A DNA stretch of 6,235 nt from Vulcanimicrobiota bacterium. GTDB lineage: Bacteria > Vulcanimicrobiota > Vulcanimicrobiia > Vulcanimicrobiales > Vulcanimicrobiaceae. The position numbers were made by a program, and so were the translations under genes. The stretch is taken from positions 12,143 to 18,377 of the forward strand of contig PKWF01000262.1 in NCBI GenBank assembly GCA_003133185.1. Direction: 5' to 3'. How positions within the stretch are numbered: the first letter of the stretch is position 1; each line of letters begins with the position of its first letter. This document shows positions 6,048 through 6,235 of the stretch, piece by piece. A model generated the notes under the pieces. The model made no database searches and was not told where the DNA came from. It saw only the letters and a list, made by a program, of their open reading frames with translations.

Positions 6048-6235
6048 GACGTTAGCGACTCCTCAGAAGTCAAGTCCGCCAAACGGCGCTCGAGAAAGCG
6101 GCGCTCCGCGCCGCTTTGCGTCAGTTCGATTGCGCGCGAGTACGCCGCGCGCGCCTCCGTGCACCGGCCAACTCGTCGCAAGAGCTCCGCTCGCGCAGCG
6201 AAGAATGGGGCGTACTCGGCTAAGGCGCCTCGAGC
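6044..6235 (-). CDS. ECF42-type RNA polymerase sigma factor, C-terminal tail (cut by window edge)
   Basis: The 63 visible residues read ALAEYAPFFAARAELLRRV, then GRCTEARAAYSRAIELTQSG and AERRFLERRLADL. This is the TPR-like end of the ECF42 group (COG4941, DUF6596 region), whose usual form is (L/Y)HxxxAARAxLLRRLGRxxEAxxAYxRALxLxxNxxERxFLxxRLAEL. These sigma factors redirect RNA polymerase and carry a long C-terminal extension in place of a dedicated anti-sigma factor; the DNA-binding sigma-2 and sigma-4 regions lie beyond the edge. The reading frame is open to the edge and ends in TGA at 6044-6046, inside the TTG start of the downstream membrane protein gene. A generic TPR protein is the main alternative, but the match to the ECF42 end is close. 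Confidence 0.78.
   Translation of the reverse strand, partial: ARGALAEYAPFFAARAELLRRVGRCTEARAAYSRAIELTQSGAERRFLERRLADLTSEESLTS
6059..6064 (-). promoter_or_regulatory. Ribosome binding site for the TTG-started membrane protein gene
   Basis: GAGGAG on the minus strand ends 11 nt before TTG 6047 and lies within the last codons (Glu-Glu) of the sigma factor gene. The same 11-nt spacing to a TTG is seen at speD, which supports both non-ATG starts. Confidence 0.55.

Overview
The window comes from a GC-rich bacterial chromosome with compact, interleaved genes on both strands. It contains no mobile element, rRNA, tRNA or CRISPR array that I can see. Gene content (a SUF-type SufB, a short bacterial S-adenosylmethionine decarboxylase, an ECF sigma factor with a C-terminal TPR-like tail) suggests a free-living environmental lineage. 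Two genes appear to use TTG starts. The sequence alone does not settle the phylum; a deep-branching soil-type group such as Eremiobacterota is only a guess.

Left part (1-482). The first 167 bases are the 5' end of speD on the minus strand, cut by the window edge just before its self-cleavage site. A good sigma-70-type promoter (TTTACA, 17 bases, TATGAT) lies at 364-392. It implies a GC-rich leader of about 190 nt rich in potential hairpins, with the speD Shine-Dalgarno in the loop of the last one. The other direction from this 315-bp gene-free stretch leads to sufB. Between 393 and 473 I see no convincing plus-strand promoter, only a weak IscR-like dyad.

Centre (483-3661). sufB (Fe-S cluster scaffold subunit) is complete, with its key Cys and Glu residues, but neither sufC nor sufD is next to it. 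After a short hairpin-plus-T-tract comes a 571-residue adenosine-deaminase-like metal hydrolase. Its apparent ATG falls in the middle of what reads like a secretion signal, so its true start is uncertain.

Right part (3664-6235). A DltE-like short-chain dehydrogenase on the minus strand meets the hydrolase tail to tail with 2 bp between stops. It is divergent from a 12-TM-type major facilitator (38 bp between starts). The exporter's 3' end overlaps, antisense by 57 bp, a small four-helix membrane protein. That protein is translationally coupled (TTGA start/stop overlap) to the C-terminus of an ECF42-type sigma factor entering from the right edge. The genes do not form one pathway. The interesting items are the speD leader, the start problem of the hydrolase, the stand-alone sufB, the Asn-to-Asp change in the dehydrogenase and the sigma/membrane-protein pair.
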